DNA of 64,000 bases from Candidatus Macondimonas diazotrophica (lineage in GTDB: Bacteria; Pseudomonadota; Gammaproteobacteria; UBA5335), in the NCBI RefSeq assembly GCF_004684205.1, contig NZ_SRIO01000006.1:114426-178425 (forward strand), given 5' to 3'. A program made the translations under genes and the position numbers. Under the pieces are notes generated by a model, which was given only the letters and a program-made list of their open reading frames with translations, made no database searches and had not been told where the DNA came from. Numbering within the stretch: the stretch's first letter is position 1; each line of letters opens with the position of its first letter. Positions 9,241 to 22,542 of this stretch are shown here, in pieces.

Positions 9241-10167
9241 GTGACGGTTCGCCATTTCCTCACACTGCTCGATTTCACCACCGGGGAACTCAAGGCGCTG
9301 CTCAAGCGCGCGCATACACTCAAGGCTGCGCAACACCGAGGGGAGAGCCATCTTCCCCTGCGCCACAAGACGTTGGCCATGATTTTCGAGAAGGCTTCGA
9401 CCCGCACGCGGGTCTCCTTCGAGGTCGGCATGACACAACTGGGCGGCCATGCCCTGTTTTTGTCACCGCGAGACAGCCAGCTGGGGCGCGGGGAACCGAT
9501 TGCCGACACCGCTCGGGTCATCTCGTCCATGGTCGATGCGGTGATGATCCGCGCCCATCGCCATGAGATGGTGGAGACGTTTGCGGCGAATTCACGGGTA
9601 CCGGTGATCAACGCACTGACCGACCGGCATCACCCCTGTCAATTGTTGGCCGACCTGCAGACCTACGAGGAGCACCGCGGTTCGATCGCTGGACGGACCG
9701 TGGCCTGGCTCGGCGATGGAAACAATGTCTGCCAATCCTACGTCCACGCTGCGAAGCAGCTGGATTTTCAGCTCCGCATTGCCTGTCCCGAACAGGATGT
9801 GCCAGATGCCGCGCTGCTGACGGAGGCGGATGGTCACATCACGGTCCTGCGGGATCCACGCCAGGCTGTCCAGAATGCCGATCTGGTCGTCACAGACGTC
9901 TGGGCCAGTATGGGCCAGGAGGCCGAACAGGCTGAACGCAGCGCCCGCTTCATGCCCTATCAGGTGGATACCACACTGATGGCGCTTGCACGGCCCGATG
10001 CACTGTTCATGCACTGCCTACCCGCGCATCGCGGCGAGGAAGTCACCGGCGAGGTCATCGACGGCCCGCAGAGCGTCGTTTGGGACGAGGCGGAAAACCG
10101 GCTGCATGCGCAGAAGGCACTGCTCGAGTTCCTGCTGGCGCCTGCGGCGGAATACGCATCGGATTAA
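9241..10167 (+). CDS. argF: Ornithine carbamoyltransferase
   Basis: Transfers the carbamoyl group from carbamoyl phosphate to ornithine, giving citrulline. The 308-residue protein shows the carbamoyl-phosphate motif STRTR (53-57), HPCQ (131-134) and the ornithine-site [10 protein letters not shown] (from His258) that separates it from aspartate transcarbamoylase. It starts with GTG at 9241, 6 bases after argD, so the two genes are almost certainly co-transcribed and cover consecutive parts of the arginine pathway. The mla genes begin 23 bp downstream on the same strand. Confidence 0.96.
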   Translation: MTVRHFLTLLDFTTGELKALLKRAHTLKAAQHRGESHLPLRHKTLAMIFEKASTRTRVSFEVGMTQLGGHALFLSPRDSQLGRGEPIADTARVISSMVDAVMIRAHRHEMVETFAANSRVPVINALTDRHHPCQLLADLQTYEEHRGSIAGRTVAWLGDGNNVCQSYVHAAKQLDFQLRIACPEQDVPDAALLTEADGHITVLRDPRQAVQNADLVVTDVWASMGQEAEQAERSARFMPYQVDTTLMALARPDALFMHCLPAHRGEEVTGEVIDGPQSVVWDEAENRLHAQKALLEFLLAPAAEYASD

Positions 10168-10190
10168 CGCCTCTCGGTCAGGAGACGCTC

Positions 10191-10991
10191 ATGGACGATC
10201 TGGTTACCATTCAGGGGTTGACGTTCCGGCGCGGCCGCCGCGTCATCTTCAACGGCATCGACCTGACCATTCCCCGTGGCAAGATCACCGCGGTCATGGG
10301 CCCCAGCGGAACGGGGAAAACCACCCTGCTGCGGCTGATCGGCGGCCAATTGCGCCCGGAGTCGGGCCGTATCCGTGTCGATGGGATCGACGTCGCCAAG
10401 CTTCGCCGCAAGGCGCTCTACCAATTGCGGCGACGCATGGGAATGCTGTTTCAGAGCGGTGCGCTGCTGACCGATCTGTCGGTATTCGACAACGTCGCCT
10501 TCCCGCTGCGCGAACACACCGACCTGCCGGAGATGCTGGTCCGCGATGTCGTGCTAATGAAACTGGAACTGGTGGGGTTACGCGGCGCGGCGCGGTTGAT
10601 GCCTGAAGAACTCTCCGGTGGGATGGCCAGACGAGTGGCACTGGCGCGCGCCATTGTGCTCGATCCGATGATGATCTTGTACGACGAACCGTTCGTCGGT
10701 CTCGATCCGATCTCCATGGGTGTCGTGGTGCGATTGATCCGTCGCTTGAACGACGCGCTCGGATTGACGTCGGTCATCGTAACGCATGACGTCCACGAGG
10801 TCACAGCGATCGCCGATGAATGCTACCTGCTCTCCGAAGGCAGGATCATGGGCTCCGGACCGCCACAAGCGCTGACGGACTCCGATTCCGAGTGGGTGCG
10901 GCAATTCATGAAGGGGCTGGATGATGGCCCAGTGCCCTTCCACTATCCGGCCCCCGACTACGCGAAGGATTTACTGGGAGAGGCTGCCTGA
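10191..10991 (+). CDS. mlaF: Mla phospholipid transport ATPase MlaF
   Basis: The ATPase of the MlaFEDB complex, which moves phospholipids between the inner membrane and the periplasmic carrier MlaC to keep the outer membrane asymmetric. The 266-residue protein has Walker [10 protein letters not shown], the ABC signature [14 protein letters not shown], Walker [13 protein letters not shown] and the switch His in VTHDVHE. ATG 10191 has CAGGAGA upstream; the frame is open further 5' into argF but that extension is not family-like. Its last base is the first base of mlaE, so translation is coupled. Confidence 0.95.
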   Translation: MDDLVTIQGLTFRRGRRVIFNGIDLTIPRGKITAVMGPSGTGKTTLLRLIGGQLRPESGRIRVDGIDVAKLRRKALYQLRRRMGMLFQSGALLTDLSVFDNVAFPLREHTDLPEMLVRDVVLMKLELVGLRGAARLMPEELSGGMARRVALARAIVLDPMMILYDEPFVGLDPISMGVVVRLIRRLNDALGLTSVIVTHDVHEVTAIADECYLLSEGRIMGSGPPQALTDSDSEWVRQFMKGLDDGPVPFHYPAPDYAKDLLGEAA

Positions 10992-11770
10992 TGGCCCAAC
11001 GCCCGATCAGTCTCACCGTTCTGTCGGATATGCTGGCCGGCCTGGGCCGGGCCACCCTGTTTCTGTTGCGGGTACTGGCGGGCCTGCCTTCCTTGGTGCT
11101 ACGCCCGGGTCTGGTCGTCCAGCAGATCTATTCGGTCGGTGTGTTATCACTCATCATCATCATGGTCTCGGGCACCTTCGTCGGAATGGTGCTCAGTCTG
11201 CAGGGCTACAATACACTCCGAAACTTCGGTGCAGCCGAGTCGCTGGGCGTCATCGTCGCGCTGTCCCTGTTGCGGGAATTGGGACCGGTAGTTACAGCCC
11301 TGCTGTTCGCAGGCCGGGCGGGCTCGGCCGTGGCGGCAGAGATCGGCCTGATGCGCGCCACCGAACAACTCTCGGCGATGGAAATGATGGCGGTCGATCC
11401 GGTACGTCGGGTCGTGGCGCCCCGTTTTCTGGCGGGAACCGTGGCCATGCCGTTGCTGTCGGCCATCTTCACAGCGCTGGGAATATATGGTGGCTCTCTG
11501 GTTGGTGTGGATTTGCTGGGCGTCGATGCCGGAGCCTATTGGGGTCAGATCCAGAATGCCGCAACGTTCGAGGACGACGTCCTCAACGGAGTGATCAAGA
11601 GCGTGGTATTTGGCGTGGTCGTGAGCTGGATCGCCGTGTATCAGGGCTACCACAGTCCACCGACTTCAGAGGGCGTCAGCCGCGCAACGACCAGTACCGT
11701 GGTCGTATCCTCATTGGCGATTCTGGGTCTTGATTTCATCTTGACCGGCCTCATGTTTACAGGAGACTGA
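10991..11770 (+). CDS. mlaE: Mla phospholipid transport permease MlaE
   Basis: The integral-membrane permease of the Mla system, 259 residues with five or six hydrophobic segments. Family motifs include [13 protein letters not shown] near residue 65, [20 protein letters not shown] in the middle, and a C-terminal [17 protein letters not shown]. The start overlaps the mlaF stop by one base and mlaD begins after one spacer base, as expected for an operon with stoichiometric subunits. Confidence 0.95.
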   Translation: MAQRPISLTVLSDMLAGLGRATLFLLRVLAGLPSLVLRPGLVVQQIYSVGVLSLIIIMVSGTFVGMVLSLQGYNTLRNFGAAESLGVIVALSLLRELGPVVTALLFAGRAGSAVAAEIGLMRATEQLSAMEMMAVDPVRRVVAPRFLAGTVAMPLLSAIFTALGIYGGSLVGVDLLGVDAGAYWGQIQNAATFEDDVLNGVIKSVVFGVVVSWIAVYQGYHSPPTSEGVSRATTSTVVVSSLAILGLDFILTGLMFTGD

Positions 11771-11771
11771 A

Positions 11772-12239
11772 ATGAACCAGACCCGCCTCATGGAACTCGT
11801 GGTGGGACTCTTTATCTGCCTGGGTCTCGCTGCGATATTCCTGCTGACCCTCCAGGTGAGTACGCAAAACGACCTGCGGCGCGAGAGCACCTATTCCGTA
11901 CAGGCACGTTTCGACAACGTCGGGAGCCTGCGGGTGCGTGCACCCGTGACGCTGGCCGGCGTGCGAATCGGCCGGGTGACGGCCGTCGATGTCAATCCCG
12001 AAACGTTTCAGGCGGAGGTCAAACTCGCCATCGACGAGCGCTACAATCAATTGCCGACAGACAGTAGCGCCGCGATTCAGACCGCCGGGATCCTGGGTGA
12101 ACAGTACGTTGCACTGCAACCGGGCGGATCGATGGACAATCTGAAAAATGGCGACCGAATCAGTTTCACCCAGTCGGCCATCGTGCTGGAGAATCTGATC
12201 GGCCGTTTTCTGACCCAAATGGGCAATGACCCCGAATAA
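11772..12239 (+). CDS. mlaD: Mla system MCE-domain protein MlaD
   Basis: The periplasmic ring subunit of the Mla complex, anchored by one N-terminal membrane helix (about 8-28) and carrying a single MCE domain (about 38-115; FDNVGSLRVRAPVTLAGVRIG is diagnostic in part). At 155 residues it is a little shorter than E. coli MlaD but complete. Hexamers of MlaD sit on the MlaE dimer and pass lipid to or from MlaC. It lies one base after mlaE. Confidence 0.94.
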   Translation: MNQTRLMELVVGLFICLGLAAIFLLTLQVSTQNDLRRESTYSVQARFDNVGSLRVRAPVTLAGVRIGRVTAVDVNPETFQAEVKLAIDERYNQLPTDSSAAIQTAGILGEQYVALQPGGSMDNLKNGDRISFTQSAIVLENLIGRFLTQMGNDPE

Positions 12240-12273
12240 ATAAGAACTTCGCATCAAGCGAACGGAGGCCCCC

Positions 12274-12903
12274 ATGCGCATCATATCCGCTGTTTTACTC
12301 GTCCTGTGCCTGTCCCTGCCCACCTTCGCGCAGGCTCAGCTCAAGACTGACAACCCTGCCCAGTTCATCCAGACCTTGATGGATCAGGTACTCGGGACGA
12401 TCAAAACCGAACGCCCCCGCCTGCAGAATGACCGCCAGGCACTGCGCCAGCTCGTCAACGAAGGCATCCTGCCTCATGCCGACTTTCGAACCACTTCGCG
12501 CCTCGTTCTGGGCCCTTTCTGGAGCCAGGCAACGGACGCACAGAAAGCGGCATTCATGGATGCCTTCCAGGACATGCTGATGCGAACTTACGCCGATGCC
12601 CTGCTGTCTTATGAAGACCAACCGATTCGCGTCAAGCGTCCGACGGGCGGGTATTTCGACTGGGACAAGGCGGTCCCGACCGAAATCGTGCTGAAAGACG
12701 GACGTCCGGTGCAAGTCAAATACTATCTCTATCGCAATCCGCAGGGTGAGTGGAAAGTCTATGATGTCGTGGCCGAAAACGTCAGCTTCATCATGAGCTA
12801 CCGGAACGTTCTGCAGGAGGACGCCCGGCGCCTGGGTCTTGATGGACTGATTGAGAAGATGCGCACACAGAACATTCCGGTGAAGCAGGCGCATGCCCAA
12901 TAA
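12274..12903 (+). CDS. mlaC: Periplasmic phospholipid-binding protein MlaC
   Basis: A soluble periplasmic lipid carrier (Tol_Tol_Ttg2/MlaC family) that shuttles phospholipid between MlaD and the outer-membrane MlaA lipoprotein. The 209-residue protein has a clear signal peptide (MRIISAVLLVLCLSLPTFAQA) and the family segments LVLGPFWSQA and YDVVAENVSFIMSYR. ATG 12274 follows CGGAGG. Its end overlaps mlaB by 11 bases. No mlaA is present in this window. Confidence 0.95.
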   Translation: MRIISAVLLVLCLSLPTFAQAQLKTDNPAQFIQTLMDQVLGTIKTERPRLQNDRQALRQLVNEGILPHADFRTTSRLVLGPFWSQATDAQKAAFMDAFQDMLMRTYADALLSYEDQPIRVKRPTGGYFDWDKAVPTEIVLKDGRPVQVKYYLYRNPQGEWKVYDVVAENVSFIMSYRNVLQEDARRLGLDGLIEKMRTQNIPVKQAHAQ

Positions 12904-13237
12904 GACCGACCAGACCGGACATCATGACGCCATCGCGCTCAGCCGGGACGGCGCCGGGCCAATTCGCGTTCGGGGTGCAATGACCTTCAGCTCGGTCACA
13001 GCGGGCATCCAGGCCTTCGAACCGTATTGTACCGAGGGCAACAATCCGGAGTTGCAGATGGACCTGTCCCAGGTTGCCCGGATGGACAGCGCTGGCCTGG
13101 CACTCCTGTTGCATTGGAAAAGAATGGCCCATTCAGCGGGCCGGACAATCCGGTTCAAGGGGCTGCCGCAGCAAACGCAGAATCTTGCCGCGGTATTCGC
13201 CGTCGATGCTTTGATCGGCACTGAGAACACCAACTGA
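12893..13237 (+). CDS. mlaB: STAS-domain protein MlaB
   Basis: A small cytosolic STAS-domain protein (114 residues) that binds and supports the MlaF ATPase. The signature is the anti-anti-sigma-like segment DLSQVARMDSAGLALLLHW at about 60-78, where the serine sits in the loop that is phosphorylated in other STAS proteins. It overlaps mlaC by 11 bases, completing an mlaFEDCB order identical to E. coli. Confidence 0.9.
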   Translation: MPNKTDQTGHHDAIALSRDGAGPIRVRGAMTFSSVTAGIQAFEPYCTEGNNPELQMDLSQVARMDSAGLALLLHWKRMAHSAGRTIRFKGLPQQTQNLAAVFAVDALIGTENTN

Positions 13238-13286
13238 GCCGCACCGGAATCTACCGGGCGGGAACCCATCCGGTCCGGGAGGGTGC

Positions 13287-15995
13287 ATGACCCAACTGTC
13301 TGCTGCGCTGTCGACGGATCCAATCCAGGCCCTTCTGGCTGATATCGACGTCCTGCGTCAGTTGCTCGAGAGGACACTGCGCGAGCAGACGACCTGGCCG
13401 CTCGACCAGCTATTCCACGAAGCGCATCGGCTTTCCGAGGCACGCCGGGAAGGATCCGCTGAAGCCGAGCAGGCGCTGTGCGGCCATCTCTCCGCCTTGT
13501 CCCCCAAAGCGGCAACCGAATTCACCTACGCCTTTTCATCCTACTTTCAGGCCGTGAATATCGCCGAGAAGGTGCATCGGTTACGCCGCCGGCGCCACTA
13601 CGCTCGTCAGCTCACGGTACCCCAACCGGAAAGCCTGCTCGATATGGTGACCCAGCTTCATCAGGCGGGAATGACCCTATCCGGGCTTGAATCCCTGCTT
13701 GAGAACCTGTGGGTGGAGCCGGTGTTCACCGCGCACCCCACCGAGGCTCGCCGCCGCACGCTACTGCAGAAACAGCAATGGATTGCGCAACGACTGGTGG
13801 AGCGCCTGAACCCCAATCTGACGCCCCAGGAAGCAGCTGGAATTCTGGACAACATCCACATGCATCTGTCGATTGCGTGGCAAACGGAAAGCGATCCCGA
13901 TGTCCGTCCGACTGTGGATGATGAACACGAACACGTCTTGTTTTTCCTGCTTGAAGTCATCTATCGCGTCGTTCCGGCGTTTTACGAGGAACTGGAAGCC
14001 GCCGTCCGGCAGGTTTATGGCCAACAAGCGGCACGATTCACGTCTCCCGCCCTGCTGCGTTTCGCCTCCTGGGTCGGCGGCGATATGGATGGCAATCCCA
14101 ATGTATCCGCCGCAAGCATCCGTCGCGTGCTGGAAAAGCAACGCAGCGAAATTCTGGCTCACTACCGCGGCGAATTGAAAGCGCTGTATCGCGAACTGAG
14201 TCAGTCAACGGGGCGCGTGCCCATCAGTGCCTCACTCAGTCAGCGCATCGACGATTACAGCCAGCGATTCCCCGAGCGACTCGCCAGCATCGCGCCGCGG
14301 CACCGGGGCATGCCCTATCGCGTCATGCTGCGCCTGATGGATGCCCGTTTGAACGCGACCATCCGTGATCTCGATGATGCCTATCCCGATGCCAAAGCCT
14401 TGCTCGATGACATCCAGTTGATGGCGGACAGCCTTGAAGCTCACAAGGGCCGCCATGCCGGATTATTCCTGATTCAGCGACTGATGAGACGAGTCGAAAC
14501 CTTCGGCCTGCATGGCATGACGCTGGATGTGCGTCAGGACAGTCTGGTGCATCGGCGCGTCGTGGGCTTGTGCCTGGGCTTGGACGACTGGCTGGACCGT
14601 ACTCCCGATGAGCGCTTGAGCGTCGTGCGCCGCGCCCTGATCAGCGCTGATCCGCCGCGCGTCCCGAACAATCCGGAAGTCGAACAGACACTGGCGGTCT
14701 TTCATGCCATCCGCGATATGCGCCGTCGTCATGGAGCGGACGCCATCGGTCCGTACATCATCAGCATGGCCCAAGGCGTTGAGGACGTCCTGGCCGTCCT
14801 GCTGCTCGCACAATGGGCAGGCCTCGGGGACCAAAACGGGATACCGCTGGATGTGGCCCCGTTGTTTGAAACCATCGAAGATCTCCGGAAAGGACCCGAG
14901 GTGATGTCCGCCCTGTTCGCCGACTCACTGTACCAGGCCCACCTGGCTCGGCGAAACCAACGCCAGATCATCATGCTCGGATACTCGGACAGCAACAAGG
15001 ACGGCGGCTTTGCCTGCTCGCGCTGGCGCATTCAGGAAGCCCAGGGTGCGTTTGTCGAAACGGTGGACGGCACCGATGTGGATCTCATTCTCTTCCACGG
15101 CCGTGGGGGAACGGTCAGCCGTGGGGGCGGCAAGACGCACCGCGCAATCCTCTCCTCACCCCCGGGCGCCGTCCGGGGCCATCTTCGGGTCACCGAACAG
15201 GGCGAGATCATCAATGAGAAGTTCGGTTTGCGGGGCATCGCCATCCGTACGTTGGAGCAGACCGTCAGCGCGGTCGCCCTGACCACTGCCAAATCCCCGG
15301 TGATCGACGACGCCTTGCGCCGGGATGTCATGAACTGCATCGCTCAAGAGAGCCGGCGACACTACCGAGCTTTTGTCGAACAACCCAACTTCATGACCTT
15401 CTTCCGCCATGCGACGCCGATCGACGTCATCGAACGGATGCAGATCGGCTCACGGCCGGCATCGCGCCGGAAGATGGAAGGCATCAAGGATCTGCGTGCC
15501 ATCCCCTGGGTGTTTTCCTGGTCACAGAATCGCTATCTCTTCACCGGTTGGTATGGACTGGGACATGGTCTGCAGGCCGCCATGGAGACATTCGGTAAAG
15601 ACTACGTATCGCAACTGGCCTCGGACTGGCTCTTTTTCAGCAACCTGCTCGATGATGCCGAGATGGTGCTGATCAAGGCCGATCTGGGCATTGCCGAGCG
15701 CTACGCTCAGCTGGTTCCTGAGTCGGCTCGGCAACTGGCGGATCAGTTGCGAACGGCCTACGAACACACGGTGGCCGCGGTTTTCGAGCTGAAAGGTACG
15801 GGCAGCCTGCTCGAACAGGATCGCATCCTGCAGCGGTCGATTCGGACCCGAAACCCCTATCTCGACCCAGTCAGTCTGCTTCAGGTGGATCTACTGGCAC
15901 GCTGGCGCGCTGGTGATCGTCAGGACGAGACCTTGTTCCGCGCCTTGGTGATCACCGTCAACGCGATTTCACTGGGGCTGCAGAACACCGGCTGA
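13287..15995 (+). CDS. ppc: Phosphoenolpyruvate carboxylase
   Basis: Carboxylates phosphoenolpyruvate with bicarbonate to give oxaloacetate, refilling the TCA cycle. At 902 residues it has the normal bacterial length. The catalytic histidine is His150 in FTAHPTEARRRTLLQKQ; the second signature GYSDSNKDGG is near residue 560 and the mobile glycine loop FHGRGGTVSRGGG follows. The protein ends in the typical ...QNTG, whose tail contributes to the allosteric site. ATG 13287 follows GGGAGGG. A hairpin shared with pnp lies just downstream. Confidence 0.97.
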   Translation: MTQLSAALSTDPIQALLADIDVLRQLLERTLREQTTWPLDQLFHEAHRLSEARREGSAEAEQALCGHLSALSPKAATEFTYAFSSYFQAVNIAEKVHRLRRRRHYARQLTVPQPESLLDMVTQLHQAGMTLSGLESLLENLWVEPVFTAHPTEARRRTLLQKQQWIAQRLVERLNPNLTPQEAAGILDNIHMHLSIAWQTESDPDVRPTVDDEHEHVLFFLLEVIYRVVPAFYEELEAAVRQVYGQQAARFTSPALLRFASWVGGDMDGNPNVSAASIRRVLEKQRSEILAHYRGELKALYRELSQSTGRVPISASLSQRIDDYSQRFPERLASIAPRHRGMPYRVMLRLMDARLNATIRDLDDAYPDAKALLDDIQLMADSLEAHKGRHAGLFLIQRLMRRVETFGLHGMTLDVRQDSLVHRRVVGLCLGLDDWLDRTPDERLSVVRRALISADPPRVPNNPEVEQTLAVFHAIRDMRRRHGADAIGPYIISMAQGVEDVLAVLLLAQWAGLGDQNGIPLDVAPLFETIEDLRKGPEVMSALFADSLYQAHLARRNQRQIIMLGYSDSNKDGGFACSRWRIQEAQGAFVETVDGTDVDLILFHGRGGTVSRGGGKTHRAILSSPPGAVRGHLRVTEQGEIINEKFGLRGIAIRTLEQTVSAVALTTAKSPVIDDALRRDVMNCIAQESRRHYRAFVEQPNFMTFFRHATPIDVIERMQIGSRPASRRKMEGIKDLRAIPWVFSWSQNRYLFTGWYGLGHGLQAAMETFGKDYVSQLASDWLFFSNLLDDAEMVLIKADLGIAERYAQLVPESARQLADQLRTAYEHTVAAVFELKGTGSLLEQDRILQRSIRTRNPYLDPVSLLQVDLLARWRAGDRQDETLFRALVITVNAISLGLQNTG

Positions 15996-16020
15996 TCCCC
16001 TTGCTTGGCCCCTGACACAG

Positions 16021-16045
16021 AAACGCCGCCCAAAGGCGGCGTTTT
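16021..16045. terminator. Shared hairpin terminator between convergent ppc and pnp
   Basis: A 10-bp perfect stem (AAACGCCGCC paired with GGCGGCGTTT) with a CAAA loop lies 25 bp after ppc and about 30 bp after pnp. The run on the plus strand is TTTT and on the minus strand TTTC, so it can serve both convergent transcripts, more convincingly ppc. Confidence 0.75.
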
Positions 16046-16073
16046 GCTGTCTAGATGGTGGAGGCTGAACGCC

Positions 16074-18170
16074 TCATCCGTCGGTCGGTGCGGCATTCAA
16101 CGCCTTCATGCTCAGACGGATCCGACCCTGTCGATCGACCTCAAGTACCTTCACGTCAACGACATCACCTTCTTTGAGCTTATCGCTGACACGCTCGACG
16201 CGCTCGTCGGAGATCTGAGAGATGTGCACCAATCCATCGCGACCGGGAAGGATGGTCACAAAAGCACCGAAATCCATCAGCTTGCTGACTCTGCCCTGAT
16301 AGACTGCGCCCACTTCAACATCGGCCGTGATGAGTTCGATGCGGCGGCGGGCTTCCTCGCCGTCGGCCCGATCCACCGAGGCGATCTTGACCGTACCGTC
16401 GTCGCTGATGTCGATCGTGGTCCGCGTTTCTTCGGTAATCTGCCGGATGGTCGCCCCACCCTTGCCAATCACATCGCGGATTTTCTCCGGGTTGATGTGG
16501 ATGGTGAGGATGCGAGGTGCCCACTCGGACATTTCCTCGCGGGGACGATCAATGACCTTGGCCATCTCGCCAAGAATGTGCAAGCGTCCGGCACGGGCCT
16601 GCTCCAGCGCAGCGGCCATGATCTCCCGCGTGATGCCATTGATCTTGATATCCATCTGCAAAGCGGTGACGCCGCGTTCGCTCCCGGCCACCTTGAAATC
16701 CATGTCACCCAGATGATCTTCATCACCAAGGATGTCCGAAATCACGGCGTAGCGATCGCCTTCCTTGATCAGGCCCATGGCAATACCGGCAGCCGCCGAT
16801 TTCACCGGAACGCCTGCGGCCATCAGTGACAGACTGGTACCGCACACGGTCGCCATTGAGCTGGAGCCGTTGGATTCGGTGATTTCGGAAACCACCCGTA
16901 TCGTATAGGGAAAGGCGTCCATATCCGGCAGCACGGCTTCGATTGCGCGCCGCGCCAGACGGCCATGCCCGATTTCACGCCGCTTCGGCGATCCGATGAA
17001 ACCTGTTTCACCGACACAATAGGGGGGAAAGTTGTAGTGGAGCATGAACGGCTCCTTGCGCTCCCCTTCGATGGCATCGATGACCTGGGCGTCACGCGCC
17101 GTGCCGAGCGTGGTCACGACGATGGCCTGCGTTTCGCCTCGGGTAAACAGCGCCGAGCCATGTGTGCGCGGCAGGATACCCACTTCAATGCTGATCGGAC
17201 GGATCGTCTTGAGGTCGCGACCATCGATGCGCGGGGCGCCACTCAGAATCCGCTCACGCACGATCCGGCGTTCCAGGGACTCGAACGATTTCTTGACCGC
17301 CGCTTCGGTGAAGACCCCTTCGGTGACGACCAGCTCCGATGCCGCCCGCTGTCGCAGGCCGGCGATGGCGTCTTGTCGAGGCTGCTTCTCGGATATGCTG
17401 TAGGCTTGGGTCAGGTCCTGCCCGATGAGTTCGGTAACGGCACTGATCACGGCCTCATCAGCCTGAGTTGCCTGCCATTCCCATGCGGGCTTGGCGGCTT
17501 CGGCCGCAAATTCGTTGATTGCCTGAATGGCGGCCTGCATCTGCTCATGACCGAACAGGACCGCGCCGAGCATCACCGATTCGGGTAGTTCATTCGCGCC
17601 CGATTCGACCATCAGAACCGCCTCTGCGGTGCCAGCCACAACCAGATCCAGATCCGAACGTTCCATCTGCGGATACGTCGGATTGAGGATATAGGCATTG
17701 TTGGCGTAGCCCACCCGGGCAGCGCCCAAAGGCCCCTGGAACGGAATGCCGGAAATAGCGAGTGCCGCCGATGCGCCGATCAAGGCCGGGATATCCGGAT
17801 CCACATCGGGATTCACCGACTTGACGGTTGCGATGACCTGAACTTCGTGATGAAAGCCTTTCGGAAACAAGGGACGAAGCGGACGGTCGATCAGGCGGGA
17901 TGTCAGAATTTCCTTTTCCGAGGGACGTCCCTCACGTTTGAAGAATCCCCCGGGGATACGACCTGCGGCGTAGGTGCGCTCTTGGTAATTCACCGTTAAC
18001 GGCAGAAAATCCGTGCCCGGAGCAGCCTCCTTGCGGCCAACCACGGTCACCAGGACCACGGTATCGCTCATGCTCACCAGAACGGCGCCGGTTGCCTGCC
18101 GAGCGATGCGTCCGGTTTCGAGCGTAACCAGATGCTCGCCATATTGAAAACGTTTCACAGTGATTGTCAC
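16074..18170 (-). CDS. pnp: Polyribonucleotide nucleotidyltransferase (PNPase)
   Basis: A 3'-5' phosphorolytic exoribonuclease and degradosome component. The 698-residue protein contains two RNase PH-like domains (about 10-230 and 310-540), a KH domain around [13 protein letters not shown] (near 565) and a C-terminal S1 domain with [21 protein letters not shown]. It starts with GTG 18170, preceded by GTAGGAAAG; GTG is chosen because the N-terminus matches homologues. It is the last gene of the rimP-to-pnp operon, 62 bp after rpsO. Confidence 0.97.
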   Translation of the reverse strand: MTITVKRFQYGEHLVTLETGRIARQATGAVLVSMSDTVVLVTVVGRKEAAPGTDFLPLTVNYQERTYAAGRIPGGFFKREGRPSEKEILTSRLIDRPLRPLFPKGFHHEVQVIATVKSVNPDVDPDIPALIGASAALAISGIPFQGPLGAARVGYANNAYILNPTYPQMERSDLDLVVAGTAEAVLMVESGANELPESVMLGAVLFGHEQMQAAIQAINEFAAEAAKPAWEWQATQADEAVISAVTELIGQDLTQAYSISEKQPRQDAIAGLRQRAASELVVTEGVFTEAAVKKSFESLERRIVRERILSGAPRIDGRDLKTIRPISIEVGILPRTHGSALFTRGETQAIVVTTLGTARDAQVIDAIEGERKEPFMLHYNFPPYCVGETGFIGSPKRREIGHGRLARRAIEAVLPDMDAFPYTIRVVSEITESNGSSSMATVCGTSLSLMAAGVPVKSAAAGIAMGLIKEGDRYAVISDILGDEDHLGDMDFKVAGSERGVTALQMDIKINGITREIMAAALEQARAGRLHILGEMAKVIDRPREEMSEWAPRILTIHINPEKIRDVIGKGGATIRQITEETRTTIDISDDGTVKIASVDRADGEEARRRIELITADVEVGAVYQGRVSKLMDFGAFVTILPGRDGLVHISQISDERVERVSDKLKEGDVVDVKVLEVDRQGRIRLSMKALNAAPTDG

Positions 18171-18232
18171 AATGCTTTCCTACCGCCCCGTTCGTGTGTC
18201 CTGTCCGAAATCCAGCTGGGATCGCGTCGTAA

Positions 18233-18502
18233 TCAGCGACGCAGGCCGAGACGGCCAATCAGATCCTGATAACGACCCACATCGGTCTTCTTGAGATAGT
18301 CGAGCAGTTTACGGCGCTGGCTGACAAGCTTGAGCAGGCCGCGGCGGGAATGGTGGTCCTGCTTGTGAACCGAAAAATGACCTGTCAGATGTTCGATGCG
18401 CTGGGTCAGCAGAGCAACCTGGACTTCAGGGGAACCGGTATCCGAGGAATCCCGCTGGAAACCGGCCACGATGTCGGCTTTGGTCTGGCCTGTCAAAGAC
18501 AT
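18233..18502 (-). CDS. rpsO: 30S ribosomal protein S15
   Basis: S15 binds 16S rRNA early in 30S assembly. The 89-residue protein has the invariant family segments [31 protein letters not shown] and [12 protein letters not shown]. Length and position (truB-rpsO-pnp) match E. coli. In E. coli S15 represses its own translation through its mRNA leader; the 47-bp gap to truB is too short for me to define such a structure here. Confidence 0.98.
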   Translation of the reverse strand: MSLTGQTKADIVAGFQRDSSDTGSPEVQVALLTQRIEHLTGHFSVHKQDHHSRRGLLKLVSQRRKLLDYLKKTDVGRYQDLIGRLGLRR

Positions 18503-18549
18503 TGAAAAACTCCTAATTAGGCAATTCCGCCCACTTCAAATGATCAATT

Positions 18550-19542
18550 TTAGCCCTGAAATCCGTTTGACAACAAGTTGCGGGGCTTCTGACCAGGCAC
18601 GCCCTGCATGAGCCGCTTTGGCGCACAGCGTCCATCTCCCAGCATTTCTCCCATTCCCAGAAACCGCTCGTCAGGGCCATACAATCGAACGGTTTGGCCG
18701 TTGGTCAGCGTATCCGGCACACTGACCACCTTGCCCTGCGTCATCTGAAACGCCACGGCTTCGCTCAGGGTCACGGCAGGATAATGGTGCAGAGCCGCGT
18801 CCAATGGCAGCAACAGGGCATCCAATCGCTCCCAGTCGCCCGCATCAGCGACATACTGCAGCGCCGCCATATCATGAGCCCCTTGGGATAGTTTGAATGG
18901 TCCCAGGGCCAGGCGGCGCAAATCGTGGACATGGGCGACTGTCCCCAGCGCCGCGGCAATATCCTCGACCAGGGTACGGACATACGTTCCCTTGCTGCAC
19001 CGTATCCGCAGGATAGCGGTTGCGCCGGCCTGCTCTATCAAGGTGAGCTCATGAATCGTGACCGGCCGCGCGGGCCGAATGACTTCCTTCCCCTGACGTG
19101 CTAGCCGATAAAGCCGCTCGCCCTCATGCTTGAGCGCGGAATACATGGGGGGAATCTGATCGATCTTGCCTCGAAAATGGTCCAAGGCCTGAGCCAATCC
19201 TGCCAGTCGCGCGGCATCAGCAGGGCCGGTTTCGACGACTTCTCCTTCGCGATCACCGGTTACCGTTCGACAACCGAACTGGCAGACTACTTCATACGAT
19301 TTATCGGCATCGAGCAGATAGCCGCACACCTTCGTCGCCTGACCAAAGCACAGCGGAAGCAAGCCCGTGGCCAATGGATCAAGACTCCCCGTATGCCCTG
19401 CTTTGGCCGCTGCATAGAGCCACCGAACGTGCTGCAACGCCTTGTTGCTGGACATACCCAGCGGTTTGTCGAACAGCAGAATGCCGTCGACGATGCGACG
19501 CCTTCGTCTGGTCGGGGTCCTGGTCAAAACCGCGTCACTCAC
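18550..19542 (-). CDS. truB: tRNA pseudouridine(55) synthase TruB
   Basis: Makes pseudouridine 55 in the T loop of tRNAs. The catalytic aspartate is Asp54 in HTGSLDPLATG; GILLFDKPLGMSSN precedes it and the C-terminal PUA-like region follows. At 330 residues it is slightly long because of an Arg-rich N-terminal stretch (TRRRRR). The start overlaps the rbfA stop by four bases, so the genes are coupled within the rimP operon. Confidence 0.96.
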   Translation of the reverse strand: MSDAVLTRTPTRRRRRIVDGILLFDKPLGMSSNKALQHVRWLYAAAKAGHTGSLDPLATGLLPLCFGQATKVCGYLLDADKSYEVVCQFGCRTVTGDREGEVVETGPADAARLAGLAQALDHFRGKIDQIPPMYSALKHEGERLYRLARQGKEVIRPARPVTIHELTLIEQAGATAILRIRCSKGTYVRTLVEDIAAALGTVAHVHDLRRLALGPFKLSQGAHDMAALQYVADAGDWERLDALLLPLDAALHHYPAVTLSEAVAFQMTQGKVVSVPDTLTNGQTVRLYGPDERFLGMGEMLGDGRCAPKRLMQGVPGQKPRNLLSNGFQG

Positions 19543-19931
19543 TCTTCGGCGGCATCGGCAGATGGATCGCTGCGCAAATCATCTGCAGCACGGGCCTTGG
19601 TGATCAGCGCGTCCATCCGTTGCCCGTAATCAAGCACTTCATCGTATTGAAAATGCAACGACGGAATCACGCGCAGACGCAAGCGCCTTCCCAGCAGACC
19701 TTGGAGTGCTCGCGCTGCGTGTTGCAGGATGGCCAGCTTTTCGTCGATTCCGGCCGATTGCCCCAGGAACGATACGAATACCTTGGCATGAGAAAAATCC
19801 CGTGCCACCTGCACACTGGTGACGGTGACCGGGCCCAGGCGGGGATCACTCACTTCCTCGCGGATCAGCTGGCTCAGTTCCTGGCGCAGCTGTTCCGCCA
19901 CTCGCACGGTACGCGGATATTCCCGAGGCAT
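19539..19931 (-). CDS. rbfA: Ribosome-binding factor A
   Basis: A small KH-like cold-shock factor (130 residues) that binds the 30S subunit during maturation of the 16S 5' end. The N-terminus PREYPRTVRVAEQLRQELS and the segment LSQLIREEVSDPRLG are typical. ATG 19931 is chosen because it lies right after the infB stop (one base between) and fits the family N-terminus; the frame is open further upstream inside infB but that part is not homologous. Confidence 0.96.
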   Translation of the reverse strand: MPREYPRTVRVAEQLRQELSQLIREEVSDPRLGPVTVTSVQVARDFSHAKVFVSFLGQSAGIDEKLAILQHAARALQGLLGRRLRLRVIPSLHFQYDEVLDYGQRMDALITKARAADDLRSDPSADAAEE

Positions 19932-19932
19932 G

Positions 19933-22509
<2,577 letters not shown>

Positions 22510-22542
22510 GCTCACCCCCACGCCTGCGAACCATCCTTACGA